Of a stretch of DNA of 64,000 nucleotides, positions 42,015 to 50,326 are shown piece after piece (the first letter of the stretch is position 1; every line of letters begins with the position of its first letter). The stretch covers positions 62,001 to 126,000 of the forward strand of contig JBMNFJ010000015.1 of NCBI GenBank assembly GCA_050949255.1. The letters are read 5' to 3'. Under the pieces are notes generated by a model that searched no databases, was not told where the DNA came from, and saw nothing but the letters and a program-made list of their open reading frames with translations. Source of the DNA: UBA3941 sp002385665 (GTDB lineage Bacteria > Bacillota > Clostridia > Caldicoprobacterales > UBA3941). A program made the translations under genes and the position numbers.

Positions 42015-44222
42015 CTAATGGTCTCTTCCCCTGAGCTCATCCAGAAGGTCCCTGGCATAATCATTATTCCCGTCTATCTCCAAGGCTTTCTCGAAACATT
42101 CTATGGCTTTTATATAGTCTATATCAATCCCTTCCCCATAGAAGTAGGCCTTGCCCAGGTTGGCCAGTCCATAGCTATGGTCTTTGGCTGCGGCCTTCCT
42201 AAACCACTCCACAGCCCTTTCATAGTCCTGGGCTACACCGGTTCCGTCCCATAGGCATACTCCTACCATATTCTCCGCATCAGCAAGTCCCTGAGTCGCC
42301 GCCTTCAGATACCAGCCGTAGGCCTTCTCATAATCCTGTACTACCCCTTCTCCCGCATAGTAGGCTTCCGCTATATTGTACTGACCCCAGGCATGCCCTT
42401 GCAGGGCAGCCTTCTCACACCATTCAAAGGACTTGACGTAGTCCTGCCCTACTCCTTCTCCCTTATAATACAGTACACCAACCATATTTTGTGCATCGGC
42501 AAGACCCTGTTCAGCCGCTCTTAAATACCAATAAAAGGCCTCATTGTAATCCTGTTCTACTCCTATACCCTTATAATAGGCGTCTGCTATGTTGTACTGA
42601 CCCCAGACATGTCCCTGCAGGGCTGCCTTTTCACACCATTCAAAGGATTTAACGTAATCCTGCCGGACGCCTTCTCCGCTGTAATACATTACCCCTACCA
42701 TGTTTTGTGCATCGGCAAGACCCTGCTCCGCTGCTTTTAAACACCAGTTAAAAGCCTCATTGATATTCTGACCTATGCCAATACCCTCATAGTATTCTAT
42801 GGCGAGGTTGTACTGAGCCCACCGGTATCCTTCATCAGCCGCTTTTAAATACCACTCCGCTGCCTTTGTCCGGTCCACTTCGACCCCAATACCTTCGCTA
42901 TATATCAGACCTAACCTGTTGATGGCATGGTTATCCCCCATTTCAGCCAGGGACTTACAATACTCAAAATATTCATTGTAGTACTCCCTGGCCTTGGCTA
43001 CATCCTTCCGGACCCCCATACCGTTCTTGTACATCTCTCCAACCAGGTAAAAATCATAGCCCAGTCCCTGCTTTGCAGAGTTTAAATAATAGTCCAACCT
43101 CTTCTTATAATATGTGTTGGATTTTGTCTCATCCCTTTGGATGCCACTTTCCTCATCTCCCGCTTCGTATATCTCTCCAAGGGATTCCCAGGCCTCTTTA
43201 TAGTTGTAATCAGCTGCCTTTTTGTAATACTCAATTGCCTTAACAAGATTTTTGGTTGCCCCTTTTCCACTATGATACATGCTGCCTATGCTGTAGATTG
43301 CGGGAATATATCCTTTAGCGGCGGCATCCTCATAGTATTTCATGGCCATTTCATAATCCGCCTGTATACCCCTTCCCTCTGAAAGCATAACCCCCAACAT
43401 ATGCATTCCATAGGGACTCCCAAGGTCAGCAGCTTTTTTATAGTACTCCATGGCCCTTTGATTATCCACTTCAACACCGTTACCAAAATAAAATATATTA
43501 CCAAGGCTGATAAATGCAAAAACATCATCCTTGTAAACATCATCCTGATATATCGCTATTGCTTCCCTGTAGCACTCCTTATATTTCTCCAGGTCTATGG
43601 GAACGCCATGACCGTCCAGGTGCATTTGGCCCAGATTCTCCCAGGCTGAGGGATCCCCCTGTTCTGCAGCCTCCCGAAATAATTTCTCAGCCTTTTTTAG
43701 ATCCGGATCTACCCCGGTTCCATAAAGATATAACCGACCCAGGCCTGTAAGAGCCTTGTTGTATCCCTTCTCAGCCGATTTGGTGTAGAGGTCCAATGCC
43801 TTTTTATAATCCACCGGCAGACCGTAATATCCGTCATGAAATTCGGCCAGATTATACATGGCCTTAGCATTCCCCTTCTCTGCTGCCAATGTATAGAACT
43901 CTACAGCTTTGTCCAGGTCTATTGAAACCCCCAGGCCATTTTCATACATTATACCCAATTGGGTTTGCGCTTTGGCGTTACTAGCGGCTACCTTTTCGTA
44001 CAACCTGACTGCTTCCCCATAGTTATGCTTCTTATATTCTTTATCGGCCAGATATGTGTATATATTTCCGTTAAATAAGGCGACTCCAGCCAGCAAGGCA
44101 AGAATACCTAGAAACCATAACCTTCTCTTGAGTTTTGTTTTATTGATCCTGTATTTGACTGTAACTAAGGCACTTTTCCCCTGGACCTTACCCCCAGTCC
44201 TGCTATTTTCATTAATCTCCAT
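42015..44222 (-). CDS. Membrane-anchored Sel1-repeat protein
   Basis: 735-residue protein with a basic N-terminus, one membrane helix (LWFLGILALLAGVALFNGNIY, about 36-56) and then roughly nineteen Sel1-like repeats of about 36 residues (A-x-x-N-x-G-x-x-Y-x-x-G-x-G-V-x-x-D-x-x-K-A pattern). The repeats should form an outside alpha-solenoid that binds other proteins. Near the C-terminus pairs of repeats are themselves duplicated: AEQGLADAQNMVGV and EWCEKAALQGH recur every 72 residues. ATG 44222 follows AGAGGGGACGG; the frame is open to 44303. Partner unknown. Confidence 0.88.
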   Translation of the reverse strand: MEINENSRTGGKVQGKSALVTVKYRINKTKLKRRLWFLGILALLAGVALFNGNIYTYLADKEYKKHNYGEAVRLYEKVAASNAKAQTQLGIMYENGLGVSIDLDKAVEFYTLAAEKGNAKAMYNLAEFHDGYYGLPVDYKKALDLYTKSAEKGYNKALTGLGRLYLYGTGVDPDLKKAEKLFREAAEQGDPSAWENLGQMHLDGHGVPIDLEKYKECYREAIAIYQDDVYKDDVFAFISLGNIFYFGNGVEVDNQRAMEYYKKAADLGSPYGMHMLGVMLSEGRGIQADYEMAMKYYEDAAAKGYIPAIYSIGSMYHSGKGATKNLVKAIEYYKKAADYNYKEAWESLGEIYEAGDEESGIQRDETKSNTYYKKRLDYYLNSAKQGLGYDFYLVGEMYKNGMGVRKDVAKAREYYNEYFEYCKSLAEMGDNHAINRLGLIYSEGIGVEVDRTKAAEWYLKAADEGYRWAQYNLAIEYYEGIGIGQNINEAFNWCLKAAEQGLADAQNMVGVMYYSGEGVRQDYVKSFEWCEKAALQGHVWGQYNIADAYYKGIGVEQDYNEAFYWYLRAAEQGLADAQNMVGVLYYKGEGVGQDYVKSFEWCEKAALQGHAWGQYNIAEAYYAGEGVVQDYEKAYGWYLKAATQGLADAENMVGVCLWDGTGVAQDYERAVEWFRKAAAKDHSYGLANLGKAYFYGEGIDIDYIKAIECFEKALEIDGNNDYARDLLDELRGRDH

Positions 44223-44452
44223 ATTCCGTCCCCTCTTTGAGCAATGAGATATGGTACATATAGGAAGAATATCTGGAAAGTTTATCCTTGTCAAGACTGC
44301 CATATAAATCCTTTAGGATATCTGGAATCCGAGAAACCGGACAACTATCAATGCCAACAGACCCCGGACAATTATAATATTCGCATGTTTTATTTTACAT
44401 TTGAAGATTTTAATTTATTTTCGAATTTATATTAAATATTTTAATTTTATTA

Positions 44453-44480
44453 TTGATTTATTCTAGATTTGGATTATAAT
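44453..44480 (+). promoter_or_regulatory. Sigma-A promoter for DUF2089 cassette
   Basis: TTGATT (44453-44458), 16 bp, TATAAT (44475-44480), in a very AT-rich stretch about 40 bp before the first gene. Confidence 0.65.
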
Positions 44481-44522
44481 TATATCAAGAATAATAAATT
44501 TACCAATACATGAGAGGAGGGT

Positions 44523-44903
44523 ATGGTTTTGTCCTACCCCGTTATAAACAAATGCTCGGTATGTGGAGAAAAGCTCCAGGTCACTTCCCTTTGCTGCAGC
44601 AGATGCGATACCGAATATCGAGGCAGCTTCCATTTTGACAAGTTCAGCTACTTAACTGCGGAGCAAAAATACTTTATAGAAATCTTTCTTAAGTGCAGGG
44701 GAAATATCAGAGAGGTTGAAAAGGAGCTAAACATCTCCTACCCCACCGTCCGGTCCCGACTGGATGATATAATTCATGCCCTGGGCTATGATTTGCCAAG
44801 GGAAAGCAGACCCCAGGTTGACACGAAAGAGATTATCGACTCATTGAGCAAGGGCGAAATCACCTATGATGAGGCCATGAAGATGATTAAAGGCAAAGAC
44901 TAA
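44523..44903 (+). CDS. DUF2089 family protein, putative DNA-binding regulator
   Basis: 126-residue protein of family DUF2089. An N-terminal zinc ribbon (CSVCGEKL at 11-18, CCSRCDTEY at about 28-36) is followed by a helix-turn-helix domain: LTAEQKYFIEIFLKCRGNIR, VEKELNISYPTVRSRLDDII. The C-terminus carries a short helical motif, IIDSLSKGEITYDEAMKMIKG, that is repeated in the next two genes. GAGGAGGGT is only 2-3 nt before the ATG; TTG 44529 would have better spacing. It heads a three-gene cassette and probably regulates it. Function of the family is not known. Confidence 0.85.
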   Translation: MVLSYPVINKCSVCGEKLQVTSLCCSRCDTEYRGSFHFDKFSYLTAEQKYFIEIFLKCRGNIREVEKELNISYPTVRSRLDDIIHALGYDLPRESRPQVDTKEIIDSLSKGEITYDEAMKMIKGKD

Positions 44904-44930
44904 AAAAGATTATTGAAAGGATGTTTATCA

Positions 44931-45317
44931 ATGAGAGAGGAAGTTAAAAAAATCCTAAAAATGATTGAAGATGGGCATATAACCGCCGAAGAAGGCGAAA
45001 GGCTTTTTGAAGCCATGAATGACCATAAGTCGGATGCATCCTTTTATCATTCCCAAGACCCAGGCTCTGCCCCCCAGTTCCTTAAGGTGCGCATAGCCGA
45101 AGAAGGGAAGAATAAGGTCAATGTAACCATCCCTATCTCTCTGATAGAGGTAGGCCTAAAAATCGGAGCAAAAGTTGGACCCCTATTTACGCCGGAAGCA
45201 GAAGTCCTGCAGGATGTGGATTTGGAGGAGTTGATGCAAGCCATTAGAGAAGGAGCACGTGGCAAATTGGTGGATGTTCAAGATGATGACAACCAGGTAG
45301 AAATATTTGTAGAATAG
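44931..45317 (+). CDS. SHOCT-like domain protein, cassette gene 2
   Basis: 128-residue protein. The N-terminal motif KILKMIEDGHITAEEGERLF (about 6-25) is a SHOCT/YvlB-like helical hairpin. After a polar linker comes a beta strand (QFLKVRIAEEGK), IPISLIEVGLKIGAK and a helix DLEELMQAIREGARGKLVDV, ending in acidic beta strands. ATG 44931 follows GAAAGG at 10 nt; a TTG at 44913 is the only upstream choice. It is a clear paralogue of the next gene. No signal peptide. The role is unknown; relatives occur near regulators of the cell envelope. Confidence 0.75.
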   Translation: MREEVKKILKMIEDGHITAEEGERLFEAMNDHKSDASFYHSQDPGSAPQFLKVRIAEEGKNKVNVTIPISLIEVGLKIGAKVGPLFTPEAEVLQDVDLEELMQAIREGARGKLVDVQDDDNQVEIFVE

Positions 45318-45335
45318 TATTGGGTGGGAATTGCG

Positions 45336-45719
45336 ATGTATAATATGAGGGTTCTGGAAATGCTGGAAAGGGGCGACATATCCACAGAAAAAGCCATAAC
45401 CATGTTAAGTCATCCCCCAAAATCCAAACCCCTGCCCAAGGGTCACATTTTAATGATAAGGATACGGGATGAAGATAGCAGACTGATATTGCCTGTCCCA
45501 TTTTTTCTGATAAGCCTGGCTTTCCTGCTGGCCAAATTCGGACTGAAGATAGCAGATAGGTTTAGCGATAGTCAGGATGTTAAGAAGATTTACGCCATAG
45601 CCAAATTCATTAGCTATAGGGACCTGAAAAAGCTGGTGGATAGTCTGCGCATATGTAAATCCACCGGATTTGTAGAAGTGTACAACGAGGAGAGTATGGT
45701 AGTCATAAAGGTTTACTAA
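45336..45719 (+). CDS. SHOCT-like paralogue with hydrophobic segment, cassette gene 3
   Basis: 127-residue paralogue of the preceding gene: N-terminal VLEMLERGDISTEKAITML motif, then HILMIRIRDEDS, a hydrophobic stretch LPVPFFLISLAFLLAKFGLK in place of the amphipathic IPISLIEVG segment, and DLKKLVDSLRICKSTGFVEV at the C-terminal end. The hydrophobic stretch could be a membrane helix. ATG 45336 follows GGGTGGGA; GTG 45324 is possible. It ends the cassette before a terminator. Function unknown. Confidence 0.72.
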   Translation: MYNMRVLEMLERGDISTEKAITMLSHPPKSKPLPKGHILMIRIRDEDSRLILPVPFFLISLAFLLAKFGLKIADRFSDSQDVKKIYAIAKFISYRDLKKLVDSLRICKSTGFVEVYNEESMVVIKVY

Positions 45720-45757
45720 TAAGGGAACAGAATTTCTGTCCCCTTTATATTTTGTCT
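45720..45757 (+). terminator. Rho-independent terminator of DUF2089 cassette
   Basis: Stem GGGAACAGAA / TTCTGTCCCC with one mismatch, then TTTATATTTT. Confidence 0.75.
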
Positions 45758-45845
45758 CCTTGACATCCCAGCCTTATAAATCAGCATAACTGATGCATTT
45801 CTGGATGGATATGAATGAATAGATATCAATGGTTTTGCTAATAGT

Positions 45846-46535
45846 CTATTCACTGGAAGTTTTTGAAGTGGGTTTATGTCTTTTTTCCAATTCCTCGTAT
45901 ACCTGATCCAGGGCTACGCCCTTCTCCACCAATGCAACGATTAGATGATAGATTAGGTCGGCTGTTTCATATATTAGCTCCCCTTCATCCCTGTTTTTGG
46001 CGGCAATTATGACTTCTGCCGATTCCTCTCCTACCTTCTTGAGAATCTTGTCCATGCCCTTTTCAAAGAGGTAGTTGGTATAGGATCCTTCTACGGGATG
46101 ATTCTTCCTATCTACAACGGTGTCATATAGCCTTTGCAGAATCCTTGACTTATGGTATGCCATCTCAGCATCAAAGACTTTATGGTTTTTTTCTACAAAA
46201 CCGGTATTTTCCTTATCCAGCTGTCTGTAAAAGCAGGACCTATGCCCGGTATGACAGGCACCGCCCTTTTGTTTTACCTTAATCAACAGGGCATCGCTGT
46301 CACAATCAACGAATACATCCTGAACCAGCTGTATATTACCCGATGTCTCGCCTTTTTGCCACAACTCATTACGACTCCTGCTCCAAAAATGGGTCATCCC
46401 GGATTCCAAGGTCTTTTCTATGGACTCCCTGTTCATGTAGGCCATCATCAATACTTCATTGGACTCGGCATCCTGAATAATGGCAGGGACCAGGCCCTGT
46501 TCATTGAATTTTATCTCAAGATCCTTACTAAGCAT
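45846..46535 (-). CDS. hisIE: Bifunctional phosphoribosyl-AMP cyclohydrolase / phosphoribosyl-ATP pyrophosphatase
   Basis: Catalyses steps 2 and 3 of histidine synthesis. The N-terminal HisI half has the zinc and magnesium motifs HFWSRSRNELWQKGETSG, DCDSDALL and GGACHTGHRSCFYR; the C-terminal HisE half (from about residue 120) has GSYTNYLFEKGMDKILKKVG, EESAEVIIAAKN and ETADLIYHLIVAL, a MazG-like helical metal site. The fusion and 229-aa length are normal. It is the last gene of the his operon, 17 bp after hisF. Confidence 0.95.
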   Translation of the reverse strand: MLSKDLEIKFNEQGLVPAIIQDAESNEVLMMAYMNRESIEKTLESGMTHFWSRSRNELWQKGETSGNIQLVQDVFVDCDSDALLIKVKQKGGACHTGHRSCFYRQLDKENTGFVEKNHKVFDAEMAYHKSRILQRLYDTVVDRKNHPVEGSYTNYLFEKGMDKILKKVGEESAEVIIAAKNRDEGELIYETADLIYHLIVALVEKGVALDQVYEELEKRHKPTSKTSSE

Positions 46536-46552
46536 AGTGCTAATCTGCCCCC

Positions 46553-47302
46553 TTAGATTTCAATTCCATTCCTTCGGAGATAATCCTTTAAGTCCCCTAT
46601 TTCCAGTTCCTTAAAGTGAAAGAGAGAAGCCGCCAATACTGCCCCCGCCTTGCCTCTCACTATTGCATCGAGAAAATGCCGGGGCTCTCCCGCTCCTCCC
46701 GAAGCGATAACCGGGATACTGACTGTTTCGGCAACGGCACTCAATAGCTCTATATCGTATCCTTCCCTGGTACCGTCCCTGTCCATGCTGGTTAAGAGGA
46801 TCTCCCCGGCGCCCAGGTCCTCCACCTCTTTAGCCCATTTAACTGCGTCCTTACCGGTATCTGTCCTCCCGCCGTTTATAAAGACGGACCAGCCTGCCCC
46901 TTTTACCCTCTTTGCATCAATGGCAACCGTAATACGGGAGCTGCCGAATCTATCCGCAGCCTTCCTTATAAGGTCCGGAGTCCTAATGGCTGCCGAACCC
47001 ACGGACACCTTGTCGGCGCCTGCATTGAGGTATTGTCTAAAGTCCTCCAATTCCTGTATACCCCCACCTACGGTCAGGGGGATGTTGATGCCTGAGGCTA
47101 TCCTCCTAACCAGATCCAAGGTAACTTCCCTGGTTTCCCCGGATGCGGCAATATCCAGCATAAACAATTCGTCTGCTCCTGCCCTGTCATAGGCCCTAGC
47201 CACTTCTACAGGATCCCCTGCATCCACCAGACCGGTAAACTTTACTCCCTTTACAATCCGCCCATCCTTTATATCAAGGCATGGTATAATCCTTACTTTC
47301 AT
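46553..47302 (-). CDS. hisF: Imidazole glycerol phosphate synthase subunit HisF
   Basis: Cyclase half of imidazole glycerol phosphate synthase, a (beta-alpha)8 barrel of 249 residues. The two catalytic Asp residues are in IPCLDIKDGRIVKG (Asp11 region) and VTVAIDAKRV (Asp130 region); phosphate loops GGGI and ASGGAGE are intact. HisF normally receives ammonia through the barrel from the glutaminase HisH. No hisH gene is present in this operon, although the barrel sequence looks fully functional. It lies 3 bp after hisA. Confidence 0.96.
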   Translation of the reverse strand: MKVRIIPCLDIKDGRIVKGVKFTGLVDAGDPVEVARAYDRAGADELFMLDIAASGETREVTLDLVRRIASGINIPLTVGGGIQELEDFRQYLNAGADKVSVGSAAIRTPDLIRKAADRFGSSRITVAIDAKRVKGAGWSVFINGGRTDTGKDAVKWAKEVEDLGAGEILLTSMDRDGTREGYDIELLSAVAETVSIPVIASGGAGEPRHFLDAIVRGKAGAVLAASLFHFKELEIGDLKDYLRRNGIEI

Positions 47303-47305
47303 TTC

Positions 47306-48025
47306 CTAATCCCCCTCAAAGCCTAAGGCATCCTCCAGCTTTATTGCCCCCGTGTAAAGGGCCTGGCCGATTATGAATCCCCTGGCCCCAATCTTTTTAA
47401 CGGATTTTATATCTTCCAGGGTACTGGCCCCCCCTGAGGCGATTATATTGAGGCCCGTTTCCTCTATCATGGCTCTCGTAGCCTCTATATTGGGACCCTT
47501 TAGCATCCCATCTCTGGAGATATCCGTATATATCACTGTATCTACGCCCATATCATAAAGCTGTTTACCGAATTCAACGCTTTCTATCCGGGTTTTTTCT
47601 ACCCAGCCCCTTATGGCAACCTGACCGTCTCTTGCATCTATACCCACTGCGATTCTATCGCCGTAATATTTCAGGGCTTCCTTCAGGATTTGTGGCTCCG
47701 TTATGGCTATGGTGCCCAGAATAACCCTGGCGACCTTCGGCTCCTCCATAAACAGATCTATCTTCTTCATATCTCTGAATCCACCGCCTATTTGAACCGG
47801 TATGGAAATTGAGTCTATAATGTCCCTTATAACCCCTGTGTTTGGGGACTCACCGTCAAATGCCCCGTCCAAATCCACGATGTGTAAAATTTTAGCGCCC
47901 CTACTCTCCCATTCCCTGGCTATCTCCACCGGATCATGGCTGTAAACCGTCTCCCTGTCCTTATCGCCCTGCATCAGCCTTACACATCTTCCGTCTTTTA
48001 TATCAATTGCCGGATAGATTATCAT
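47306..48025 (-). CDS. hisA: Phosphoribosylformimino-5-aminoimidazole carboxamide ribotide isomerase
   Basis: Amadori isomerase of histidine synthesis, 239-residue (beta-alpha)8 barrel. Catalytic Asp residues are in PAIDIKDGRCVRL (Asp8) and VGIDARDGQVAIRGW (about 128); QIGGGFRDM and IASGGAS are phosphate loops. In the usual order hisH lies just upstream, between hisB and hisA, but here the 105-bp gap before hisA is non-coding. AGAGGTAGGTGG precedes the ATG. Confidence 0.96.
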   Translation of the reverse strand: MIIYPAIDIKDGRCVRLMQGDKDRETVYSHDPVEIAREWESRGAKILHIVDLDGAFDGESPNTGVIRDIIDSISIPVQIGGGFRDMKKIDLFMEEPKVARVILGTIAITEPQILKEALKYYGDRIAVGIDARDGQVAIRGWVEKTRIESVEFGKQLYDMGVDTVIYTDISRDGMLKGPNIEATRAMIEETGLNIIASGGASTLEDIKSVKKIGARGFIIGQALYTGAIKLEDALGFEGD

Positions 48026-48130
48026 CGAATACCACCTACCTCTAGTCTAATCAATTCATGCTGTGTGTTAACCTGTAATATCATAAAATGAGCATTTATG
48101 TGCATTATAAATCAAAACAGGAAATCAGGT

Positions 48131-48727
48131 TTAGTCCAGTATACCCTTTGAAGAGGGAACCGCATCGGCATCTATCCCGGAATCAATAGCCACTGCCTGT
48201 TTCATCGCCCTACCCAGGGCCTTGAAGATGGCCTCTATGATATGGTGGGTATTCCTTCCATAGGGCACCCTCACATGAAGGGTTAATCCCAGATGGTTGG
48301 AAAAGGAGCGTAGGAACTCTTCAAGAAGCTGGGTATCAAAATTCCCTACCCTTTGATTTAGGGGCGGGGTTTCCAGATGAAGGTATGGCCTCCCGGATAT
48401 GTCCAGGCTCACCATGGCCAGGGACTCATCCATGGGAAGGATCATGGTCCCATACCTGTGTATGCCCTTTCGCTCACCCAGGGCCTGCTTGAAGACCATG
48501 CCCAGGACTATACCTACATCCTCTACACTATGGTGCCCGTCCACCTCAAGATCCCCCAGACAATTTACATCCAGATCAAAGCCCCCGTGAACAGCAAACA
48601 GGGTAAGCATATGATCAAAGAAGCCTATTCCTGTTTTTATGTTGGCTTTACCTTCTCCATCTATATTGAGGGTAACGGAAACCTTGGTTTCCAAGGATTC
48701 CCTCCTGCCAGTCCCTGTCCTCTTCAT
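48131..48727 (-). CDS. hisB: Imidazoleglycerol-phosphate dehydratase
   Basis: 198-residue monofunctional HisB. The manganese-binding repeats are visible: FFDHMLTLFAVHGGFD, DGHHSVEDVGIVLG and GRNTHHIIEAIFKALGRA. It lacks the phosphatase half of the enterobacterial HisB, as usual in Firmicutes. ATG 48727 follows AGGGGAAAAGAG; the open frame runs on to 48862 into repeat DNA without a site. It is separated from hisC by 534 bp of repeats, so it may depend on read-through or its own promoter. Confidence 0.95.
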   Translation of the reverse strand: MKRTGTGRRESLETKVSVTLNIDGEGKANIKTGIGFFDHMLTLFAVHGGFDLDVNCLGDLEVDGHHSVEDVGIVLGMVFKQALGERKGIHRYGTMILPMDESLAMVSLDISGRPYLHLETPPLNQRVGNFDTQLLEEFLRSFSNHLGLTLHVRVPYGRNTHHIIEAIFKALGRAMKQAVAIDSGIDADAVPSSKGILD

Positions 48728-48817
48728 ACTCTTTTCCCCTTTCACTCTCAATCTATATTTTAGATAAACAGCTATTGATAAGCCGAAGTTTTTATCGATT
48801 TTACTTTTGTAATCTAT

Positions 48818-48933
48818 CGGAATAAACCAAACTCCCATACAAAGGTGTAACTTATCGTTCAACAGCTAACTGACTAAATAAGGTAATGCCTTTGAACGCT
48901 ACTTCCAACATCCGCTTATCAAAGCTCATTACC
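48818..48933. repeat. 116-bp direct repeat, left copy (R1)
   Basis: Begins CGGAATAAACC and ends CAAAGCTCATTACC. It aligns without gaps to 49119-49234 with 12 differences by hand count. Its end is a family A terminus read backwards. A further family A end lies at about 48768-48800. Confidence 0.8.
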
Positions 48934-48984
48934 GTTACACACTATTTCCATTAGTACTATGTTATGCTGTTTTGTGTATTAGTA

Positions 48985-49118
48985 CCGTTACTAGGGAGGA
49001 TGGCTTTGTGGAGGCAGATTCCAATGGCCCGAAAGAAAGACCTCTAAGGGAAGTGCCGCTAATAATCCTACAAAGATGAGACCCGTAAGGCAGCTTCCCG
49101 ATGTAATTTGGATACTGC
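48985..49118. repeat. Dispersed repeat, family B copy between direct repeats
   Basis: Starts CTAGGGAGGATGGCTTTGTG, carries GAGGCAGATTCCAAT and GGCAGCTTCCCGATG, and runs into AAACCATCCTCCC at 49127-49139 at the edge of R2. The inverted ends GGGAGGATGG / CCATCCTCCC match the copies at 10.6 and 19.7 kb. The whole 48728-49261 gap between hisC and hisB holds only repeats. Confidence 0.75.
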
Positions 49119-49234
49119 CGGAATAAACCATCCTCCCATACAAAGACATAACTTATCGTTCAACAGCCTGCTGGCAAACTAAGGTAATGCCTTTGAATGC
49201 TACTTCCAACATCCGCTTATCAAAGCTCATTACC
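49119..49234. repeat. 116-bp direct repeat, right copy (R2)
   Basis: Second copy of the 116-bp unit, about 90 percent identical to 48818-48933. It ends 27 bp after the hisC stop. Confidence 0.8.
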
Positions 49235-49261
49235 AGACTTATTAAACAGTATGTTAAGATT

Positions 49262-50326
49262 CTATAGCTGACCCAGTACCTCCTTAAGTGCCTTAAGAAA
49301 GCTGTCGTTAGCCTCCTTCTGGGCCACTGTTACCCTGAGGCAATCCTTGAGATAGGGGTTGTTCGAAAAGTTTCTTGTAAGTATTCCCTTATCATACAGC
49401 CCCTGCCATACAGCGTCCCCACAGGGTACCCTGATTAGTAAAAAGTTGGCCTCCGATGGATAGACCTGAACATCCTTAATCTTACCCAAGGCTCTGTAAA
49501 CCCTTTCTCTCTCCTCCAGTATCCGGTCTACCCGTCCTTTTATGATATCCTTATTCTCCAGTATTTTTATGGCTGCTTTCTGGGAAAAGCTGTTTACATT
49601 ATAGGGGGGCTTGACCCTGTTGATTTGGTCTGCCAGTTCCCGACTGCTCACGCTGTATCCTACACGAAGTCCCGCCAAGCCAAAGGCCTTGGAAAAGGTC
49701 CTAAGGACAACCAGATTCGGAAGCTCCTCCGTCCACCTTATCATGGTATCCCTGGTAAACTCCCCATAGGCTTCGTCCACTACCACGATCCCCGGAAACC
49801 CCTTGATAAAATCCTTTAGACCATTTGAATGGATAGTGTTCCCGGTGGGATTATTGGGACTGCAGATAAACATAACCTTGGGCATCCCCTCTGACAGGGC
49901 TGAATCATAACTATGGATATCGTACCTGAACCCTTCTCCCAATGGGGCTTCCATGGGAATACCCCCTGCCATCAGGGTGAATACCCTGTACATCCCAAAG
50001 GAGGGAACCGGCATCAATACCCTATCCCCTTTATCTACAAAGCCCGTCAATATAATCTGAATCAGCTCATCGGAGCCGGCGCCTATGACGATTTGATCAT
50101 GGGATAGGCCCCAATACTCCCCTATGGCCTTCCTGAGCTGGGTGGCATTTGAATCCGGATATCTGTTAAAACCGCTACCTTCAAGCAGTTCCTCGGCCAG
50201 AGCCTTCCTTATATCGCTTGGCAGATCCCAAGGGCTCTCGTTTGCGTCCATCTTATATCTCCATGGTTTTTCATCGGCATCATAGGGTTTAAAGTCCCTC
50301 AGATCCTCTCTCAGATAATTCTTCAT
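49262..50326 (-). CDS. hisC: Histidinol-phosphate aminotransferase
   Basis: Pyridoxal-phosphate enzyme of fold type I, 354 residues. ANESPWDLP at the N-terminus, NPNNPTGN-type CSPNNPTGNTI, the Asp-containing VVVDEAYGEF and the Lys motif RTFSKAFGLAGLRVGY (Schiff-base Lys in FSKAFG) are all present, with a closing Arg-containing FLLIRVP. The start overlaps the hisD stop by 4 bp. It carries the amino-transfer step to L-histidinol phosphate. Confidence 0.95.
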   Translation of the reverse strand: MKNYLREDLRDFKPYDADEKPWRYKMDANESPWDLPSDIRKALAEELLEGSGFNRYPDSNATQLRKAIGEYWGLSHDQIVIGAGSDELIQIILTGFVDKGDRVLMPVPSFGMYRVFTLMAGGIPMEAPLGEGFRYDIHSYDSALSEGMPKVMFICSPNNPTGNTIHSNGLKDFIKGFPGIVVVDEAYGEFTRDTMIRWTEELPNLVVLRTFSKAFGLAGLRVGYSVSSRELADQINRVKPPYNVNSFSQKAAIKILENKDIIKGRVDRILEERERVYRALGKIKDVQVYPSEANFLLIRVPCGDAVWQGLYDKGILTRNFSNNPYLKDCLRVTVAQKEANDSFLKALKEVLGQL

